This document shows positions 45,260-57,863 of a stretch of 64,000 bases of DNA, piece by piece. This DNA is from Dipteronia dyeriana. Taxonomy: Eukaryota > Streptophyta > Magnoliopsida > Sapindales > Sapindaceae. The stretch spans positions 13,408,001 through 13,472,000 of the forward strand of contig CM065296.1 in the NCBI GenBank assembly GCA_032871835.1. The letters are read 5' to 3'. Below the pieces are notes generated by a model. That model was not told where the DNA came from. It was given only the letters and a program-made list of their open reading frames with translations, and did not search any database. Each line of letters starts with the position of its first letter. Position 1 is the stretch's first letter. The position numbers were made by a program, and so were the translations under genes.

Positions 45260-45528
45260 TAGTCAATACTCAATATCTTTTTTTTTCTTAAAATTATAAG
45301 TACTATTATAATAGGACCGTTGAGATCTGTTGAGATCAAACAATACATGTACGGTTCAAATATTTACCGTCATAACGGGAGGTAAATAATTTTCCACAAT
45401 CCGGAATTAAAACTCTCAATATATACTTGTAAATTGCACATGGTGGGATTGAAACCTCACCAAATATGTGGAAGGAAGATACACTACCAGCTCTGTTAAG
45501 TGGTGATGTGTAGTCAATACTTAATATC
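45260..45528 (-). mobile_element. tRNA-derived SINE with 18-bp target duplication
   Basis: An 18-bp direct repeat (45260-45277 and 45511-45528, TAGTCAATACTCAATATC versus ...TTAATATC, one mismatch) brackets a 233-bp body. On minus the body begins near an A-box-like AGAGCTGGTAGTGTA (45494-45480). It has a B-box-like GGTTTCAATCC (45456-45446) about 36 bases on, which is tRNA spacing. It ends in nine A directly against the downstream duplication. These are the RNA polymerase III promoter, tail and TSD expected of a plant SINE mobilised by LINE machinery. It has no coding capacity. Confidence 0.82.
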
Positions 45529-45539
45529 AGACACATATG

Positions 45540-47550
45540 AATGAAATGAGAAAAGAAATGAACTATTTTAAATTCAAATAGAAATTTTTTAATTTGCTTG
45601 TATCTTTATTTTCTCTACATCAATCTTCGCACATGTGAGTTTTCAAAATTTTGATCTTGTTAAAGGTTTCATTTTGACTATTTTTTATCATTATTTTCTT
45701 AGCATTATTCGTATCTTTAGAGAATAATCAAAAGATATTTTTATTTTCACTCTTCAAATATTTATTTGTTTACCTATGAGGTAATTTGAGGAGTGAAAAA
45801 AGAAGAATCATTCCAAAAGACTTTTTAATTAGAAATAGGTTTATATTATTTTAATAAAAATACTCAAATTCCCTCCTTCCTACCAATAAATCTAATTACC
45901 TTTTTTTTTTCAAGTTGGATATAGAGGGTAATTAGAGTTATCATTGAGTTTTTAAAGTTTCAATCTGATTTGATGCTTTTTTTTAACTTATTTTCATCCA
46001 AGAAAAAAACTTTTTGATTTATTTATTAAAAAAAATATATTGTTTTTTTATAAAATATTACTTTTATAATAGAGTTGCGTGGTTTGATGTGTAGTTAGGT
46101 ATACAAATTTATGGCTGAGTTGATAATGAAGTTTTATTGTATTTTAACAATTTTAATAATATATTGTTGTCAATTACATTGGCCCCATACAAAACAGTGA
46201 TTTTGTAAATATTATCCATTTACAATTGCAAGAACTATATATCATAAACATACAAGTTCAAGTAACAGAAATTACATACAAGTACAAGCTACAACATATC
46301 AGGTTTTATGTAAGTTTATGCACCAACAAATGCATGTACAAAACATAACACAATAAACAATTCCATACTGCTTATTTATCAACCAAACACGTGAAATAAG
46401 TTCAAAAAACTCTCAATTGCGTGTTAATGTCTTTTTAGTTAAAAAAAACCCCAATTTCCAAACACTAAAACCCTAATCTAACAAAATACACCAATATTAA
46501 ACAACTAAACACAATCCATGCAATTTGTTAATCAACCAAACAAGTTAAATGGATTCAAAAAACAGTCAATTACATTTAAAAGTCGTTTAAAATAAAAAAA
46601 ACCCCAAATTTCATATCAATGAAACCCTAATGTAACGAAATACATGTATCAAACACAACTAATCCCACTCCATGGAACTTTTTTGCAAATTAGACACCAA
46701 TACTTAGTTGAATAACTAATAAATTACATTTGAATGCCTTCAAACTAAAAACCCCAAATTATTAGTCTTTGAAACCCTAGAAAACTATTTTCAAATCGTT
46801 ACAAAAGCCTTGAATACTCACCTTGCAACACAATACAAACAATAGTCAAGAAAAACCGCGTGTACAGAATAAAAATGTAACTTTGAGACACTTTGCTTTT
46901 AAAAACTCCAACAAAAACTCCAACAAAAACTCATCTGCAACACTACCTCACACCGACTTCAACAGAGAGGGAACATGATGATTTGGGGTTGAAATAAACT
47001 AAGAAATGAAGAGGAAAAAAGGGTTTTGGGTTTGGTTATGGCCCCAATGAATCTTGATTATTGATGACAGTTGAAGCTTCAAACAATTTTCTATTCTTCA
47101 AATGTTCTCTGAAAGGGTCCACAACCCTCTTGTTTTGTTTGTATATGGTTTCAAGTATAGTGTGAACCGACGTGGCCAATAGAAGCTACAAATTATTATT
47201 ATTATTTAATATTTTCATTTTAGAAATGACAATTATACCCTTCAGAACCTAAAGCTTCTATAAATTGCTTCGTGAATTGACCTATTTACCCTCGTTGACT
47301 TAACAGAATTCAGTGAAACCCTAATAAAATTGGACGGTAAAGACTACAATCCATATTATCAGAATAATTATGGACTAAAAATTACAATTACAAAAAACAG
47401 TGAACTAAACACAGATTAATGCATCTCATGGACTAAAATACAATTTTTCAAAAAAAAAGAAAAAGAAAAAAAAAATGGAGATGAGTATTATTTAGAGGTG
47501 CTTTGACTTTAACTAAACAGTGTCTGAGTATTGAACTATTGATGCTGGTG
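45540..47550. other. AT-rich noncoding stretch with a ~150-bp degenerate triplication
   Basis: No gene recognised. Between about 46415 and 46790 three degenerate copies of CAATTACATTTAAAAG ... AAACCCCAAATTTC ... AAACCCTAA recur about 150 bp apart. 47280-47420 (TTGACTTAACAGAATT, ATTATGGACTAAAA) looks like the flank of an old DNA element, but no terminal repeats could be paired. Confidence 0.4.

Positions 47551-47551
<1 letters not shown>

Positions 47552-47595
<44 letters not shown>
47552..47595. repeat. (TA)22 microsatellite
   Basis: An uninterrupted TA run ending six bases before the TG start of the element-E LTR. Confidence 0.95.
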
Positions 47596-47598
<3 letters not shown>

Positions 47599-47601
47599 GA
47601 T

Positions 47602-48196
47602 TGTAATATTGAAGAGAAATGTCAAAAAGACATAATGTTTCAATAAAGAAACGTGCTGATTCTTAAAGACAAATAATGAGTTTGAGTCTTTAATCAAAGA
47701 ATTATGTCTTTAATTAAGCGTTGTATTTATTGGAGAATAATAGTTAAATTTAAAGAGATATGTCTCTTAGAAATTTAACAGATGCAATTAAGAGTTGTAA
47801 GAGAATTAAATCCATCGGCCTTTAAAACTAAAACAAAAAGTTACAAAGAGTTGTAACTTATGTGAAAGTGTGCATGGTGTATTATAAATAGAACTTTTGA
47901 GTTCTAAATCAAAGACACACCATAACATTCTTTTAATGTTGTTCTCTTTTCTCTAGATCTTATTCTCCTACAAGTTGTCTATTTTCTTACAATATACAGT
48001 TATCATATATTTGAGTGTTTTGAGAATATTTCAGTATTGTTATGTGTGAAGAATTCTGGTTTTGCTGTATCTTGGAGGTAATTTGCATAACAACTCAATA
48101 GAAAACTTTTTGAGTGGGTACAAATAAAACCTTAAGGAAATTGATTACACGCTTCAAAACCACTGTTCCAGTATATTTCCATTAATAGTATTAACA
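47602..48196 (+). repeat. 5' LTR of element E
   Basis: Starts TGTAATATTG and ends AGTATTAACA, giving short imperfect inverted ends. It carries a TATAAATAG promoter box at about 47884-47892 in the middle. The next bases do not show a clear initiator-Met primer site, and no second LTR is present, so the borders rest on the terminal inverted repeat and position before gag. Confidence 0.6.
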
Positions 48197-48222
48197 GTCT
48201 TAAGGTCTTATTTTGGAAAATA

Positions 48223-49030
48223 TGTCAGATTCAGTGGCTTTCAAAGTAATAAATAAATACTTTGTGAAGTTGGACAAGTTGGACAAGACCAATTTCAGTC
48301 GTTGGAAGGAAAGAGTTATGTTTCTACTCACGATTATGAATATCTCATATGTTCTGGATTCAACTCTACGACCTCTGTCTGCACTAAGTAAAGATGACAC
48401 AGATGACATCATCAAAGCCAGAAGAAACATGAAGAAGGTGAGCTCATTTGTAGAGGCCGCATTCTAAACACATTGTTTGATCGTTTATTTGATCTCTACA
48501 CATCCGTCAAGTCTCTAAGAGATATATGGAATGCGTTGGAATATAAGTACGCAACATAGAAATCAGGTACGGACAAATTTTTAATTTTTAAATATTTTGA
48601 ATTCACTATGATTGATACAAAGCCTATAATGGATCACGTTCAAGAGTTGCAAGTGTTTGTTGCAAAACTTAAAGAACTTAAAATTGTTCTTCCTGAATCT
48701 TTCCATGTAGGGGCTATAATAGTTAAATTACCTCAAGGATGGAATAATTATAGAAAGAATTTTCTGCATCAGACAGAAGATTTAAGTTTGGAAAGTATCT
48801 AAAAATACTTGAGGATTGAGGAAGAAACAAGGGCTCGTGAAAGAAAATTTATTCCCAAGAATCATCCAAAGTGCATAATATTGAAAATAATAAATTTCTA
48901 AAGCACTTGAAGATAAATAAAGGGAAGTTCAAAAGGAATTATTCCAACAAAAAAAAATGGTAATTGTTATCATTGTGGAAAGAAATTCCATTATATAAAA
49001 GAATATCAATACAGAAAAGATTTTAAAGTT
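48223..49030 (+). pseudogene. Element E gag with mutated zinc knuckle
   Basis: Opens at 48223 (MSDSVAFKVINKYF) with FSRWKERVMFLLTIMN, the usual Copia gag start. After a stop at 48467 it continues at 48608-48802 (PIMDHVQELQVFVAKLKEL, LPQGWNNYRKNFLH). The knuckle at about 48965-49005 reads CYHCGKKFHYIKEY, with Tyr in place of the last Cys of the CCHC pattern. Confidence 0.75.
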
Positions 49031-49078
49031 GTTGATAAGCCAAGTAACACAAATTTAGTTGAAAACAATAAAACTGAT

Positions 49079-50040
49079 TTGGTTGCTATGGTATCCGATA
49101 TGCATATTGGCATGGTTATGGAACTAAATATGGTTGCAACACTCAAATCCTCTGATTGGTGGCTTAATTATGGAGCTACTGTACATGTCTGCGGCGATCA
49201 ATTTCAATTTAGGAGATATGAAAATGCAACAGATTATCAAGATGTGTCAATGGGGAATCATAATTGTGCCAAAGTTCTTGAAAAAGGAATTGTTGATCTT
49301 GAATTCACTTATGGGAAGAAACTTACTCTGATTAATGTTCTTTATCTTTCGGCACTCAGAAAGAATCTAGTGTCTGCCAATTGTTTATGTAAAAGCGGTA
49401 TTAAAGTTGTGCTCGAGTCCGACAAATTAATAATATCTAAGAATGATATGTTTGTTGGAAAGGGATATTCATGTGATGGATTGTTTAAACTCAGTATCAA
49501 TAAAGTGAATTCTTCTATTTATATTGTTGGTTATTCTTCTTCTTTATGCATTGTCGTTTAACACATAAAATTTAGATCATTGAGATATATGTCTATACAT
49601 GGCTTGATTTCATGTAATGATAAAATTGAAAATTATAAATTTGAAATATGCATGCATGCAAAATTAACAAAGAAACCTTTCCCAAATGTTGAAAGAAATG
49701 CACAAATATTAGAATTAATTCATTATGATATTTGTGAATTTAATGGTGTTTTAACTAGAGGTGGAAAAAGATATTTTATAACCTTTATCGATAATTTTTC
49801 TAAATATACTTATGTATAATTAATGTCTAATAAAAATGAAGCTTTTGATTTCTTTAAACATTTTAAAGCTGAAGTTGAAAATCAAAAGGAAAAGAAAATC
49901 AAAATGCTTATAAGTGATAGAGGTGGCGATTATTTTTCAAATGGATTTTCAACTTTTTGTGAAGAGCATGGTATTATAAATTAAAGAACTGCACCTTACT
50001 CTCCACAACAAAATGATTTACTAGAAAGAAAAAATAGAAT
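49079..50040 (+). pseudogene. Element E protease and integrase, active sites lost
   Basis: 49079-49561 is the protease domain; the D-S-G-A active site reads NYGA (in WWLNYGATVHVC). 49580-49819 opens the integrase core (LIHYDICEFNG, FITFIDNFSKYTYV). After a stop, 49825-50040 reads FDFFKHFKAEVENQ, then LISDRGGDYFS, in which the third catalytic Glu appears as Asp. A PQQND motif follows. Sequence then skips to the C-terminal region, implying a deletion near 50040. Confidence 0.75.
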
Positions 50041-50044
50041 TTTC

Positions 50045-50882
50045 ACTAAGTCCTAGTGGTATCAAAAGCATTTTTGTTGGTTATGAAGAAAATTCTAAAG
50101 CATATAGACTTTTTGATTTAGGTTCGAATGTTATTGTTGAATCTAGAGATGTTGAATTTATTGAAAATGAATTTTTGAATGACTTTAGTACTGAAACATA
50201 ATCTAATCAAGTACCTTTGACTAATAATGATCATAGTTTTTCTTTTAGTGAGAAAAGGAAAGAACATGACACAATTAACGAACCTAGGAGAAGTCAAAGA
50301 ATTAGAAAAGAGAAATCTTTAGGCCCTGATTTTATTTTATCTCAATCAATAATATTTTTGGTTGAAGGGGATATAAATAAATTTCTTAATCAAATACCTA
50401 TTTCATTTAATTTTGAAGAAGATCCTAAAAGTTCAAATGAAGCAAGGTTTTCAAGAGATGTATCATTTTGAAAAGAGGCTATAGATGATGAGATGGATTC
50501 ATTATTGTCGAATCTGACTTGGACTTTAGTGGATCTACCTCTACGATCTAAACCAATACAATGTAAATGAGAATTTAGAAAGAAGTTTAATAATGATGGG
50601 TCTATTCAAACCTTTAAAGCAAGATTGATTGCCAAAGGGTTTACACAGAAAAAAAGAATTGATTATTTTGATACATATTCTCCTGTTGCTAGAATTGCAT
50701 CCAATAGAGTATTGATGGCCTTAGATTCAATTTATAATTTACATATACATCAAATGGATGTGAAAACTACATTTTTAAATGGGGAGCTTGATGAAGAAAT
50801 TTATATGGAACAACCTGAAGTGTGTGTTTTACTAGGAAATGAAAATAAAGTTTGTAAATTAGTCAAATCACTTTATGGTTTG
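50045..50882 (+). pseudogene. Element E integrase tail and truncated reverse transcriptase
   Basis: 50045-50200 has SIFVGYEENSKAYRLF, the integrase-RT linker. 50217-50471 includes EPRRSQRIRKEK. RT begins at about 50480 and reads WTLVDLP, RLIAKGFTQKKRIDYFDTYS, MDVKTTFLNGELDEEIYM and VKSLYGL, then stops. The truncation removes the YVDD box and RNase H. Confidence 0.8.
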
Positions 50883-51144
50883 TGAAATTAACTATGATAT
50901 ACGTTTAAACAACCTAGGGGGGGTGGGGGGGTGGGGTGGGGGGGTTGAATAGGTTTTAACCAAGTTAATTACTAACATTTCTTGGTTAGTCAATATTAAA
51001 AATTCACCGCATAAACAATAAACAAGCATAATAAATCAAGTATAAAATGCGGAAATTAAATAATACTTGATTTTTTACGTGGAAACCCTTCAACAAGGGT
51101 AAAATCACAGGCTAACCACATAGCCACTTCGATTCTTGGACCAA
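50883..51144 (-). repeat. Sirevirus LTR end fragment
   Basis: Starts TGAAATTAACTATG, parallel to the TGAAACAAATATTATG edge of family B, and has the typical G-rich run and TGAATAGGTTTTAA (50915-50962) and TACGTGGAAACCC (51075-51087). It sits on the RT of element E at its left edge and is cut on the right near 51145, where family-A leader sequence starts. Confidence 0.65.
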
Positions 51145-51388
51145 AACAACTACTAAGAAGGAAATTATGGCGATGATATACCACCCTTCTTGTTACAATC
51201 TTAAAACAAAAAATACATTGAAATTCTAGAACCAAAATTGTCAAATTATAATATATATATATATCCATACATTCCAATGTAAATATAAATGTGAATACCT
51301 AGAATATCATCTCTTTCTAAAACATGTATATTCACAACAAAAAGAAATAGATCCACATATATATACATCAACTAATCAAGGGTACAAC
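51145..51388 (-). repeat. Family-A leader fragment
   Basis: Aligns with 10510-10783, the leader of the family-A element, including AACTACTAAGAAG, CCACCCTTCTTGTTACAATC and TAATCAAGGGTACAACCA. It normally abuts the primer site and 5' LTR. Confidence 0.8.
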
Positions 51389-53165
51389 CACTTGTGAATT
51401 CACAATCTTTTGATCGAAACTCGCGACGGAAGCGAAAAAAATTGATTGGTATATTTCAAAAATATTTCCTTTAAAAAAATGAACCTTAACCCTTGATTAA
51501 TTAACATATAAATAAAAAGGTATCGTACCTTTTTCACCTGACCATTGATGTTGCACCAAATTAAATTCATAAGATCTTCCAATCCAATCATGAACGTGAA
51601 TCTTTTCTTTGAATTGTGTACCTAAGGATGGAAAACAAAAAACTTTTTCTTTTGTTAGTCATAATAACCCTCCTAGAGAAACAAAGAACGTTCAGTCACT
51701 TGTGAATTCACAATCTTTTGATCGAAACTCGCGTGAACCAAATTCGATGTTGCGCACAAAGCCTTTTAATGTAAAAGCTACTGGTGTACTATCGAAAACA
51801 AAAACATTCCCTATTTTTTCTATGCTTGGCCGAGTTCTTCACACAATGAGTTGGATTAAGTTTTTTTTTATTTATTTATTAAGGAAAGCAAAATAAAAAA
51901 AAAACTTCTCACACAAGAACTAGGGTAGCCGAATTCTTAGGGATATATATAGATGGCCAAATCCTCACACAAGGAGGATTTGTGTTGTGGCCGAAAATCC
52001 TCTCTCAAGGAGGATTTGCTTTCCACCATGGCTCCTATCAACTTTTGGAATTCTACCATATTCCAACTCATTAGTGTATTATTCAATAATAAATTATTGA
52101 ATATAAATTAATTGTTACTATATCAAAAACTTCATAATTTGACTATTTGTCAATTATAGTTTTGATATATATCAAAGACTTCCTAATTTGACTAGATAAA
52201 TAAATTCATTTAATTTATCTACTTATCAAATAAAGTCTTTGAAACTTATCATACTACCAACAATAGTATGACACTAGGAGACCTTCTCCTACTTAGAATT
52301 TTTTTTTGACATTTAATTAATTAAATAAATAATTAATTTCCATTTAATTAAATAATAAAATAAAACAATAAATTAGGCTAATTATTTAAGCCTTGCCACC
52401 CAAGCATATATTTACGGACAATATATTGTTTTTTTTTCCATTTTATTAAATCCATTGGATATTAATAAAAAGTCCACATGTGAACTAGACTCATTCTTAC
52501 TAAAAAAGAACAAGTCCACATGCCTTAAATTAATACATTAATATAATTTAAACAAAACATTTAATAAAAAATTACAAATTATATTCTTAATGTATTATTG
52601 GAATGCTAATCGTACCCCTTTATGGCCGCCCAAGGATTCCTACATCCTTGGCCGCCCATTCTAGGTATTTGAAGAGTTACCTTGTGTCTTGATCGTACAT
52701 AACTGTACTTCTCCAAAACTTTTGGATTCCAAAATCCAAAAACAATTCTAGATGGACCCAAAGATTGGTCCGGTAGAATATATCAAGTGATCCATGCAAG
52801 TTCATGTGGATTGAGGATCTTGGCGGACTGTCTAAATTTAATTTCAAATAGACATAACCTAATCACAATCAACAAATGATTCACTTAGGTTCAATCTATT
52901 AATTTTATTTCATTCCACTAAAGAACTAAAATTGAACTCTTAAATAAAGATAGAATAAGTTAATGTTCCTCATTCGTACCCTAGACAACTTTATTGGAGA
53001 AAGTGTATCACCGTGAAAAATACCAGTACTCTCCAAGAGCTCATAAGCCGCCTATAGTTCTCATAGTTACCATATTACTCATATGACTACATTTTGAATT
53101 TTGATATTTTGACTTGACCAAAATCCATTTTCCAATAGACACAATTGAAAACTTAACGTTAAGAT
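51389..53165 (-). mobile_element. Family-A LTR, truncated, with LTR segment at the primer-site position
   Basis: 51426-53165 is a minus-oriented family-A LTR cut at 53165 by the next Sirevirus. Bases 51389-51425 should hold the LTR edge and primer site. Instead they are a perfect 37-base copy of 51697-51733 inside the same LTR (beginning CACTTGTGAATTCACAATC). The LTR also carries about 130 extra bases near 52560-52740 relative to the solo copy. Confidence 0.75.
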
Positions 53166-54830
53166 TGAAACAAATTATGGTGTGTTTAATATTAATCTAG
53201 AGGAGGGGGGGGGGGGGGGGGGGGGGGGGAGGGAAGGGATGTTAATCAATTTTACCTAATTTTCATTAATGGCCAAGTTGACGAAAAAACCCCTAACAGT
53301 CACAATTATATAACAAGTGTAATATGTGTGGAATTTAAAAGACACTTGAAATACGTGGAAACACTCCAAATGAGAAAAACCACGTGCTGTTAAGTGCGCC
53401 ACACTTTGAACCTCGAATCCACTAACGGTAAAGGAATTACAACCTAATCTCGGTATATAATCCACCACCACTACCTAATCCCGATATATAATCAACAACC
53501 ACTACCTAATCCCAGTATGAATGAACCTAGTCTATCTTGCTTGTGATTTAAGCTACCTAATCCCATAAGCAACGCAAGTCTTACTTATCAATGAAGAGAT
53601 AAAATGGCCTATGTGAATATATGTTGATATTCAAAGAACAAACAAGGCTAGGGAACCTTATATGCTTATCTAGGATAATGAGATGACATTTAAAATAATC
53701 CTAGATATCAAGAGCTAAATGTTATGTTTCATAAAGCTTAAATAAACATAGATCAAACAATCCTATGAAGCTATCACGGTACAACACTCATTCATTTTAA
53801 CACAAACAATCTCTATTTGTAGCTAGAATATATTCTAAGAGCATACAAAAGATAAAAGAGATGTCTTGGTAAGAAAACCACTTAACTTATATGAAGATAG
53901 TGAGAAACTTACCAAACAAGATGTGATGATGCTTAACCATGTATGGATGCACTCTATATATTCATAGATATATTCATAGATGATGCAAGATGATGTTTTT
54001 AAGATCAAAGAAAAAGTTATGAGTGTATCAAGGTGAGTTCTTGGAAGATGTTTTCTCTTGAAAAATGTTCTAAGTGAAAAGAATGAAAAATGGAACTCTT
54101 TAAACGACGTGAATATGAAGAGACATATTTATATGGGATAAAAATGAAGTGCTATCGTTTTAATAAAATCTTCCAGATCAGTGTAGTGTATAGGTCTGGA
54201 CCTGTGCACACTCGCACTCTGCTGCGCAAATGTCTGCGCATTGGCCTCAACCAGAGAGATGAAAATCTAATCCGTTGAAATGCGCGGGACTGCACGGGTC
54301 CAGACCTACACAAGTGTCCGTGCATTGACCTGATACTGAGAGATTGAAATTCTCAATCTTCTCACTGCGCAGGTAGTGCGTGGGTAGGGTACCCGCACAT
54401 TACCCTGTTATGGATTTTTCAACTTGAAAAATCCACCATACCAAAACACATAATGAAAGCAAGGTAAGACAATGAAGCACATAAGCATACCAAGTCAAAT
54501 ATAACAATTCAAATGCTAGAAGAATGTGTGTGTGTGTAAGAGAAACACATAATGCATGTCATTTCAAATGCAAAGATGTGATGAAAATAAACATGCAAGA
54601 AGGGTTATCAAATCATAAAAGCACACATATAAACACACAACATATATTAACAAGAATTATGCATGAGTTGTGAGTGTGTGCAACTATCTCTTCAAAGTAA
54701 GTAAGCACTTGGAATTTTACCTTTGGTGCTTCATCTCTTGAGTTCTTGAGAGCCTAAGCTACGCTTACATAAAAACCCCAACATGTGGTTTGTTCATGAA
54801 ATAAGCCAATCAATAAATAAGGACTTTACA
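53166..54830 (-). repeat. 3' LTR of the second Sirevirus
   Basis: 1665 bp, from TGAAACAAATTATGG to AGGACTTTACA on plus. It has a 25-G run (53205-53229). Where the other B copies have GCGC palindromes it has a different inverted pair, TAGGTCTGGACC (54191-54202) and GGTCCAGACCTA (54297-54308). Confidence 0.9.
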
Positions 54831-56040
54831 ATCTCCCCATTTGGATATTCGTGACAAAACCACCACTCACATTAATCCTCACAGAAAAAATAATTAAAGC
54901 ACTGGGAAGATATTCTACATTACAAAGAGACATAATTTTTATTTTCAACTCTTCAATCTTCAATCTTCAATCTCTTGTAAAACTATCAACCCTACACAAC
55001 AACAAACAACTACACTTTCCAAATCAAGTGTATGTGAGGTGATCAAGTGAAAATAAAAAGCATTTGCATTTAAGAAACTATGAACAACATCATGCAATGT
55101 ATGTGAATGCAATGCTCCCCCTCAAAAGGTTACTCCCCCTCAATATGTAATCTCCCCAACATGCCAACATGCCAACATGCCAACTCACCAACTCCCCCTT
55201 ACCATATACTACTCCCTCTAGGCAAATGAGAAGTCCCCAATCGGGTCACTCAAGGCAAAAAGGGTAAGAGCATAAAGATATTTGTATAATCATATAAGCC
55301 ATATTTATGCATCTCAATTAATAGGAGAGAAACAAAGAGATTCATTTTAAGAAAATGTGTGAATAAAAAATACTTTGCATACAAGACATGTTGCATTCAA
55401 GTCCAAAAACAATGGTATTTGGCAAAACAAATGACAAAGGTTTCCAATAGAATTCAAACCAATTTCACCATTTGTCATGAGAGAAGCAAGGATATAGAGT
55501 TTTCATAGAAATCAAGTTTTAAAAGCACTGTATCCAACTTTATAAGCGAAACATGGCATGAGCGACTTTGCACCCTATTCGATTTTTCCGGGTAAGATAC
55601 CCGTATGATAGTAGCCATGTTCAACTAATAAAGAAAGAGATACATTGATTAACCATTTGAGTCTCATTAGCATTTTCACACATTGTTTTGCATTTAACAA
55701 TTGCAATCATCAATTCAAGCTTTTTCATTTTTCATTAGCATGTCATTAAAGAATCATCATGTCATGGAAATAACTATAGGTCATTCAACATGTACTTCCT
55801 ACATAGATCTCCTAGTCCAAAAATGCATGTTTGAACATAAATATGACATGGATTGTAATAAAAGCAAAGTTCACACTTGTTGAGGAAAATATAATATAAT
55901 ATAAGTGCAACCAAGCTACTTAAGGAATCAATAAAGGAGCATAAGCATTTCCAAATTTTTGCATGCAACAAGTATACAATAGTTCTCTTTGTTTGAGTTC
56001 CCCATTTGGGGTCAAATCATAGAACCTCTTCACTCCACAA
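54831..56040 (-). other. 3' noncoding zone of the second Sirevirus
   Basis: Homologous to 26953-28176. It carries repeated purine tracts on minus (CTCCCC on plus at about 55117-55210) and no recognised protein. Confidence 0.7.
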
Positions 56041-56044
56041 GACA

Positions 56045-57854
56045 AATCCCCATAGATCTACTTAGAGTTTTAAATCGAGTAGCATATAAGGGTTTAGTAA
56101 ATAGATCCGCTAGTTGATCAGTAGTACCTACATGCTCAAGTACTTTGCATTTAGTCTCAACCAGTTCTCTGATGAAATAACGGCGGATGTCAGTATGCAT
56201 AGTTCTAGAATGTTGAACGGATTCTTGAAAATATTAATAGCACTCATGTTATCACAAAAGAGAGTGAGAGTACCTTGGTTGAAATTGTAGTCCACTAGCA
56301 TTTGTTTCATCCAAAGGGGTTATGTGTATCCACTCCCTGCAGCTATGTACTCGGCCTCTGCCGTTGACAAGGAAATTAAGTTTTGCTTCTTACAAAACCA
56401 AGAGACTAGATTGTTCCCAAGGAAGAAGCAATCACCCGATGTGCTTTTCCTATCATCACAATTTCTTGCCTAATCTGCATCACTAAAGCCTTTAAGAGTA
56501 GCATTAGTGTCAAAAGAGTACCAAATCTCATAGTTGGATGTCCAATTCACATAGCGAATGATTCTCTTAATGGAGGATTCGATTGGTACCTAGCACACAC
56601 ACCCACACTAAAAGAGATATCGGGCCTACTTGCAATCAAATATAGTAAGATATAGTGTTTGTTCCACACTTTTACCACTAGCATCCTTGCTTAGCTTTAA
56701 AGTGGTACTCATGGGTGTATGACAATGTTTGACATTTTCAAGACCAAATTTCTTCACTACATTTTTAGCATTTTGGATTGAGATATGAAGATCCTATCAT
56801 CCATTTTCTTAATTTGTAACCCTAGGAAGTAACTTAGCTCACCAACAAGACTCATCTCAAATTCATGAGATATGACATCAACAAATTGTTGGACTTTGGT
56901 GTTGTTGGTGGAGCCAAAGACTATATCATCAACATAGATTTATGCTATAAAAAGCTTATCATTATCTCTCTTGATGAATAGAGTCTTGTAAACACTACCC
57001 CATGAGTAGCCATTGTCAATAAGATATAAAGTAAGGCGTACATACCAAGCATTCGGTGCTTGTTTAACCCATACAAAGCCTTCTTGAGGCGATAGACATG
57101 ATTGGGGTGGTGTGGATCCACAAACCCTTTGGGTTGCTCAACAAACACTTCCTTTGCAAGAAACCATTCAAGAAGGCACTCTTGACATCCATTTGATGCA
57201 ATTTGAACTTGTGCACACAAGAGATGGATAAAAGAAGCCTAATGGACTCTAGACGGGCAACATGAGCAAACGTCTCCTCAAAGTCGATACCCTCAATTTG
57301 AGAGTATCCTTCTGCTACAAGTCTAGCTCTGTTTAACACAATGTTGACATCCTCATCGGATTTGTTTCTATAGACCCACTTGGTGCCTATCACATTATTA
57401 TTCTTAGGCTTAGGAACTAGAGTCCAAACCTCATTCCTTTTAAATTGGTTTAGCTCTTCTGCTTTAGCTCTTCTTGCATGGTAAGAACCCAAAATTCATC
57501 ATTTAAGGCCTCATCAACCTTCTTGGGTTCTATTTGAGAGGTGTAACATGTGTAGCTAATCAAATTAGCCATTTGACACCTAGTTCTAACATCCTCATTA
57601 ACCTCTCCAATGAAGTCATCTTTATCATGAAGTTTCACCCAAGGAGTGGGTTCATTAGAGTTCAAGAGAGGAACTTTATCAATAGATTGTGTGATATCAT
57701 CATGAAGATTAGATTTTCCACCCATAAGAGTCTCCACAACCTTTTCTAAGGGAGAGTCATCAACTATAGCTACCTCCTTCTCATAGTCATTAGATTTGAG
57801 CCTTGTATCATCAATGACAACATTGGATGATTCCATGACGGTTTGAGTCTTCAA
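56045..57854 (-). pseudogene. Second Sirevirus reverse transcriptase and RNase H
   Basis: 57854-57450 has the linker ([14 protein letters not shown]). 57492-57064 has [14 protein letters not shown] and [12 protein letters not shown], followed by a frameshift and KALYGLN near 57080-57050. The YVDD region (about 56950-56900) reads in a broken frame, and RNase H lies at 56600-56045 with CDNMSAINIF at 56260. There are numerous stops and a deletion near 56640 relative to the complete element. Confidence 0.8.
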
Positions 57855-57863
57855 ATTGAAAAC

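Larger units (their letters stand above)
47602..50882 (+). mobile_element. Tork-like Copia element (family E), 3'-truncated
   Basis: A 5' LTR (47602-48196) is followed by gag, protease, integrase and RT in Copia order on plus. It ends in RT (KSLYGL) at 50882, where a Sirevirus LTR edge begins. Protease-region words (WWL.YGATVHVC, MGNHN, LRKNLVSANCLCK, GKGYSCDG) recall the Tork lineage. Codon content is very AT-rich, and stops and deletions are frequent, so this is an old, dead copy. Confidence 0.8.
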
